Of a DNA stretch of 64,000 bases, positions 59,903-64,000 are shown piece after piece. Below the pieces are notes generated by a model that searched no databases, was not told where the DNA came from, and saw nothing but the letters and a program-made list of their open reading frames with translations. Numbering within the stretch: the first letter of the stretch is position 1; each line of letters begins with the position of its first letter. Origin of the DNA: Lasiosphaeria ovina (Eukaryota; Ascomycota; Sordariomycetes; Sordariales; Lasiosphaeriaceae); contig JAULSN010000010.1 in assembly GCA_033439765.1 (NCBI GenBank), positions 1,116,001 through 1,180,000 on the forward strand, read 5' to 3'. A program made the position numbers and the translations under genes.

Positions 59903-60219
59903 TGGCGGAACGTTGTCATGTCCGTTACCACCTTGATGCCCGCTTTCGCATTCTGGGCCTTTTGCCTCTGGCGCGACTTCAGTCGCTTGAGTCTTTGGAC
60001 GGACGGATGAGAAGACAAGGAAGATGGCTGTGGTTCTGGACGCTTCGATGTCCCACCACTCATCTCAGAACATGTCCCATGGGTCGGGCTGATAAGAGGT
60101 TCATCTCCCGAGCCTGCGAGCGATATGACTTCATCGTCCTCCCAGTCCTCCCAATCCTCCCGATTCCCGTCGAGGGGAGGGCCAGGCGCACCGCGTTGAC
60201 GCGTCCTCGGGGCGGCCAT
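57058..60219 (-). CDS. Unrecognised single-pass membrane protein with polyglutamine tract
   Basis: Uninterrupted reading frame of 1053 residues. I do not recognise a named family. Residues 1 to about 600 are hydrophilic and probably disordered, with an acidic start (DWEDWEDDEVISLAGSGDEP), a basic segment RLKRLKSRQRQKAQNAKAG followed by IKVVTDMTTF, a glutamine tract at about 103-125 encoded by a CAG run, and many Ser/Pro motifs including PPYSPPSKKKKNNIRYRA. A single membrane segment VCAGILGLIILAVVLGVTL lies around 620-640, preceded by many Arg residues, so the long N terminus is probably cytoplasmic. The C-terminal part (about 645-1053) has several N-x-S/T sites and Cys residues, fitting a luminal or extracellular domain, and ends near GCKCVYTNFVALGG. 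A cell-surface or wall-sensing role is only speculation. Confidence 0.85.
59851..59898. repeat. (CTG)16 coding microsatellite
   Basis: Sixteen perfect CTG units on the plus strand encode glutamine (CAG) in the minus-strand membrane protein. Interrupted CTG/TTG units flank both sides. Its length is likely to vary between strains. Confidence 0.95.
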
Positions 60220-62732
60220 GTTGTGCCAACGGTTGGAAACGGCTAGTGGTAGGGTTCAGGTGCTTGCTTTTTCGATGTCAAGGTGAAGCGAATGTAAAGA
60301 GTGGGTTTTGTTGTTGAGGAACGTGGCATGTATGCCATTCAGAATGTACGTTTTGCGAAAATAATTGAGGAAGAAATCATGAAGACTGCCACCGCAACGT
60401 CGAGGCGGCGATAGTTTGTCAAATGAAACCAAAAATGGTGCTGGCTGGCTCAAAAAACAAAGAGCGATTCATCTAGCCAAAAATAAGTGGCCACTTGGGC
60501 ACGAGGCCACAATGTCAAAGAAGGACGCGACAGTAGGAGCCTATTGAGAACAATAGGCGCGACAAAAAAGACCGGACGAGATGGGCAGCGCAACTCAAAG
60601 GCGAGGGACGGAGAAGGAAAAAAAACTAAAAGAATGAAGCGCAGTCAAGGACCCATCTCGGAGCCAACAATGCCCGAACTCGCCTTTCAGCAGAGACGCT
60701 GCCTGCCTTGCCTACAACCTACATTACCTAGGTTTCCGTGCATACCTACCCATGGATCCATGGAGAATGGGTATATTCATTCCCGAGAGACGCTGGGACG
60801 TGACTGGCCAGCCTGTCTCGGTCTGCAGCTGGCCTTGTTTTCTGTCGAGCGCCCGTCGACAAGGCGGCGCCCTCTTTGTGGACGAAAGGCGCCCATGCTA
60901 CGAGGGGACGCGAGATTTGGCGCAGTTTGGGTATGAAATAAGCGCTCACAGGCTCCTTGGTGTTGAGGCATTGGTTGTCGTGAGCCGCCCACTGTGCCGG
61001 GCTTGTCGCTGATTGGCTCCTGCTTGTCGCAGCCCTCATATAAGCGACCGCCAATCGAGCTTTCGTCCCGCTTCAGATTGCAACGCGGACCGCGAGATAC
61101 GTACGTAGTCAGATAGGCAAGATGGCGAGATTGCCACGTCGTCTTGTGTTCATTGTTACAGAGCTGCAGACTGCAGTTATTCCCGAGTCCTTTGTGATGA
61201 CAAGGACGTTGTAAGTCAAGCAACGTGGAGGACGCAATCCATTCCATGTGGACTCGCGGACGGGAAGAACAGAAGCTGCCGGGAAGCACGGAACATGCCA
61301 CTAAGGGGTGGGTGGTGGCCCCAGCCCTGCCTGGCAGTTTGCGGGATGTCCGCTGCTGTGGAACCAGCCCCAAGCAGCTCCACCCTAAACCGTTCCCGCT
61401 CATGAATTCCATGATGATATCGTCCATGCCCAAAATCAAACTGCCAAACTGGAAGCTGACTCCATCCGGGCGCCTCCATGTTTCGAAGCATATCACACAC
61501 CACTGGAGGTAGCCCATGATCCACATGAAGAGCAGCGTGCTTGACAAGCCGGCTGCTTGCTACTTACGAATAGTACGAGGTAATACAGCTTAGCGGGCCA
61601 GAGATAATTCCTCTCCTGGGATAATAACACCACAGTTCGCCACGAATAGGGATACAAAGCCTTTTTTTTTTTTCTTTAGCTTTCATGTGCCGCGTTCTGT
61701 CTCAACGACAGGCCTCCCTCCAGCCAGTCAAAAGTACAATACGTATCCGTACCAAGCGCTCTGACACCGTCTGATCATTATTAGTGATGGTACGTACCAG
61801 CCCCATTTCCTGGCCTGACTTTTGGTGACACGAAGGATGCATTGGCCCATTCCCGACGATACGAACGATTCTTGACAAGAAACATGAATACGTAAACCCG
61901 CCGACCGCGACCCAACGCCATGGAAGCTGCCAGCTACCTTTGCTCTCAACTCTCCACGCAAACTGTTGGTGGCCCCAAAGGCCAGGCTCAGAACCAACAA
62001 GTCCTTCCTGGCTTGGCTGCCAAGGATGCCGAGAAGCAACGCCATTTGCCAAGACGCCAAGCTCTTTTGATCATGCACAGAACGCCATCTTCAACGACGG
62101 GTGTCATCAACATCACTCGAATCTTTCTCAGCCAGCAAACTTTTCAAGACTGATTATGCCTTGTGAGGAGCCGCTTTTTCCCCATGCCGGCGGACTGTTT
62201 GATGTTCAGGGTGATCGAGTCAACTAGGTACCTACCTATGGGATAACCCAAACAAGAAATCACAGACGTACCAAGGCAGCGCTCTGGCTTCCACAACCAC
62301 ATGAACCGGTACCAACATAAACTACCGGACACAAAAAGGCCACGCTGGGATGCCATGACAGAGAGGAAACTTTTAAACAGCTCGACAGTCTATTAATTAA
62401 TTCCACAGCCAGTATTACAGACTAACCAAGGCAAGCAAAATGCGTACACGCTAATCGAATTCTAACAAAACCACCGCCCGTCTGGCCATTAACAAATCCC
62501 GTCTCGTCATCATATTCGGCATCGACGGACATCTATGGCCCTGTAACGCAGCGCTTGGCTGAATTCACAATGGCTGTAAGCCCGGGCCACTCTTGGACCA
62601 AGGAGGAATGTTGACGGGGTGGCGTGGTGTAAAACAACAAACAGGAGGTGCCCGAGCGGTGTCTTTCCAGGCCGGCTGCCAATGTGAAGCGCTTAGCGAT
62701 CATTGGCGGGGCCAGAACAGAACCGGCACATA
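60220..62732. other. 2.5 kb intergenic spacer
   Basis: This spacer holds the promoter of the membrane-protein gene and the downstream side of the proposed small gene. ACCTAGG/ACCTACC motifs lie near 60725-60750 and 62223-62240. A 256-codon open frame on the minus strand (61547..60777) has no recognisable domain and is not called as a gene. Confidence 0.5.
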
Positions 62733-63090
62733 TTAAAGTTGGCAGCTACAGGATTTTCCGATGGAGGAGAAGCAGCTGGAGCAGTTGTTGGAGCAGTTGC
62801 TGAAGCAGGCGGAGGGATTGGCGGTACATCCTATGTCACCCCCACCGCGCATGTTCACTTCGTCCGTTGGAGGTTGTTCGGATGTCTACACGAGACAGCA
62901 GTCAGCCTTTGCGTTTGTTAAGAATCAGAAGAAAAGTAGCCGGTATTGGCAAATGTTGTGAGATGAATAGGCACCTTGGTCTGTTGGGGCTTGGAGAGGA
63001 TGGGGTGGCCGTAACACTCACAAACTGCTTCATGACAACGCCATTGATCACCTGCATAGGTTCCTGCTGCCGGGGCTGGGGAGAGTCCAT
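62733..63090 (-). CDS. Proposed small cysteine-rich protein (73 residues), two exons
   Basis: Exon 1 is 63090..63022 (23 codons, MDSPQPRQQEPM... ending VVMKQF), the intron is 63021..62886 (136 bp, GTGAGT donor, GCTGAC branch-like site, CGTGTAG acceptor), and exon 2 is 62885..62733 (50 codons and TAA). The join is in phase 0. The product has a hydrophilic Gln/Pro-rich start, then the segment VNMRGGGDIGC and a tail with seven cysteines spaced C-x6-C-x3-C-x3-C-x2-C-x7-C-x-C, ending SIGKSCSCQL. There is no signal peptide or membrane helix. The cysteine tail recalls small metal-binding or palmitoylated Cys-rich peptides, but I cannot assign a family. Upstream, pyrimidine-rich DNA (63190-63238 on the minus strand) followed by CACAACCAAGG looks like a normal fungal start region. 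The gene is inferred from splice signals and composition. Confidence 0.55.
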
Positions 63091-63300
63091 GGCAGGTATG
63101 CTGGTAACTTTTCCTGGAAGCTCGGGTACCGAAGGCCTGATTTTGGCGGAAAGTGTTGACTGACAGTGGTGTGCGAGCTGAGGTACCGTGACCTTGGTTG
63201 TGAGGAAAGAGGAATAAGTACTCGGTAGGAAGAGGAAAGTCTGAGCAAGAACTCGAGGTGGTGTTGACCGGCTCTCTTTATCTCTTACCCTACCTCGAAA
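63091..63300 (-). promoter_or_regulatory. Putative promoter/leader of the small cysteine-rich gene
   Basis: Reading the minus strand, a GATAAAGAG TATA-like sequence (about 63274-63283) is followed by a C/T-rich block (63190-63238) and CACAACCAAGG, then about 100 bases to the ATG at 63090. This order is usual in ascomycete promoters. Assignment is by pattern only. Confidence 0.4.
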
Positions 63301-64000
63301 CTGAAATAAGGCACAGAAGCCAGCATCTCTTGGCGTGTGGGCTTTTTGACTGCCAAGTCAGTGCAGGCGAAGATTCCAGATAGCTGGGTCTCGGTTGGTG
63401 TGAAGGCCTGGTCTACGCCGCTTGGTAGGGCGAAGTGGGAGGGGTTGTGAGGCTGGCAGGGCCGCAAGTCGTCGGCCGCCGCTCCAGGCCTCACTGCCAA
63501 GTGGTGGGTGGAGGTGAAACATTCCAGTAGCTAATCAGTAAAACGAACGAGAGAGCAAATACATACCGTACCTAGGTACACGAAGCTGCTCTAAGACGCT
63601 TTTGTTTTGGGGGGAGGGCGACCAGCGGTAAACATGGGTGGGCTCTTGAAGTTTCTAGCACAGCTACCTACCTCCGGGACCTACCTAGCTTTTGCAACTG
63701 CCGGTTTGGAAACCGGAAGCAGACCGGGTTGCAAGTGGTGGGCCCTAGCTTCGGAAGCACTGCTGTTCCATGAAACATCAAACTCACACTCAAAGACAAA
63801 TCGGGGTGAGGCGTTGTGGCGAGCGCCGCCATCACAAGTAATCACAGAGCCAACAAGGTGATGTCGATCCACTTTTATCTTCGCGTATGCGCCAACATAG
63901 GCTCAAAATGCCGACCGCCTGTGTAGCTCGGTTTTTTTCCAAAAGAATTGCCGTTCTTGGCTGCTTGCCTGAGACATGATGTTGAGGCACGGCAGGCATT
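63301..64000. other. Terminal spacer
   Basis: Contains GTACCTAGGTAC near 63568 and CTACCTACCTCCGGGACCTACCTAGC at 63664-63689. Short open frames on both strands have no recognisable features. Confidence 0.45.

Noticed and set aside
62645..62700. tRNA-like A-box (GGTGCCCGAGCGG)
   Set aside because: No B-box or pairing acceptor stem downstream.
63285..63500. 71-codon minus-strand frame upstream of the small cysteine-rich gene
   Set aside because: Falls in the probable promoter region; no family resemblance and no good splice link to the downstream exons.
1..64000. Search for transposons, phage-like elements, toxin genes, CRISPR arrays or a secondary-metabolite cluster
   Set aside because: No reverse transcriptase, transposase, long terminal repeat, polyketide synthase, NRPS or regular spacer array was seen; the genes present are housekeeping and cell-wall genes.

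Overview
This window is nuclear DNA from a filamentous ascomycete, most likely a Sordariomycete. The signs are moderately spaced genes on both strands, short GT-AG introns (about 65-140 bp) with CTAAC/CTGAC-like branch sites, and a gene set typical of filamentous fungi (class IV chitin synthase, a BtgE-type GH17 enzyme, a CYT-4-like mitochondrial RNase). No transposon, rRNA, convincing tRNA, CRISPR array or secondary-metabolite cluster was seen. I recognise 14 protein genes and propose one further small two-exon gene.

Layout. 1-872: HIS1 (ATP phosphoribosyltransferase, minus strand, cut by the window start). 2958-5143: five-exon GPH-family sucrose/alpha-glucoside transporter (plus). 6629-9014: Sel1-repeat chitin-synthase activator of the Skt5/Chs4 type with a C-terminal CAAX box (minus). 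15217-18917: class IV chitin synthase (plus), divergent from the activator across a 6.2 kb spacer. 22371-24804: WD40 protein with a His/Asp-rich segment (plus). 26691-28384: secreted GH17 enzyme of the BtgE type (minus). 30219-33392: CYT-4/Dss1-like mitochondrial RNase II (plus). 34089-36943: exocyst subunit Sec10 (minus). 37764-38973: Nus1-like cis-prenyltransferase subunit (plus). 39627-41525: Trm5 tRNA m1G37 methyltransferase (plus). 41.5-50.0 kb: an 8.4 kb stretch without a convincing gene. 49980-51845: Reg1-like PP1 regulatory subunit (plus). 53361-54295: proteasome beta5 subunit Pre2 (plus). 54740-56389: Qri7, mitochondrial t6A enzyme (minus). 57058-60219: unrecognised 1053-residue single-pass membrane protein with a glutamine tract (minus). 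62733-63090: proposed 73-residue cysteine-rich protein (minus).

Functional themes. Chitin synthase and its likely activator are head-to-head neighbours. A cell-wall GH17 enzyme and an exocyst subunit lie within the next 20 kb, so wall-building and polar-secretion genes are loosely grouped. Cyt-4, Trm5 and Qri7 concern mitochondrial or tRNA metabolism, and Trm5 and Qri7 both modify tRNA position 37. The rest are scattered housekeeping genes.

Spacers carry two recurrent short motif families, a TACGGAGTA/TACTCCGTA palindrome and ACCTACCTAGGTA-type repeats, which I did not see in the coding regions I read. The most novel items are the hidden cysteine-rich gene near 63 kb, the divergent chitin synthase/activator pair, and the dispersed motifs.
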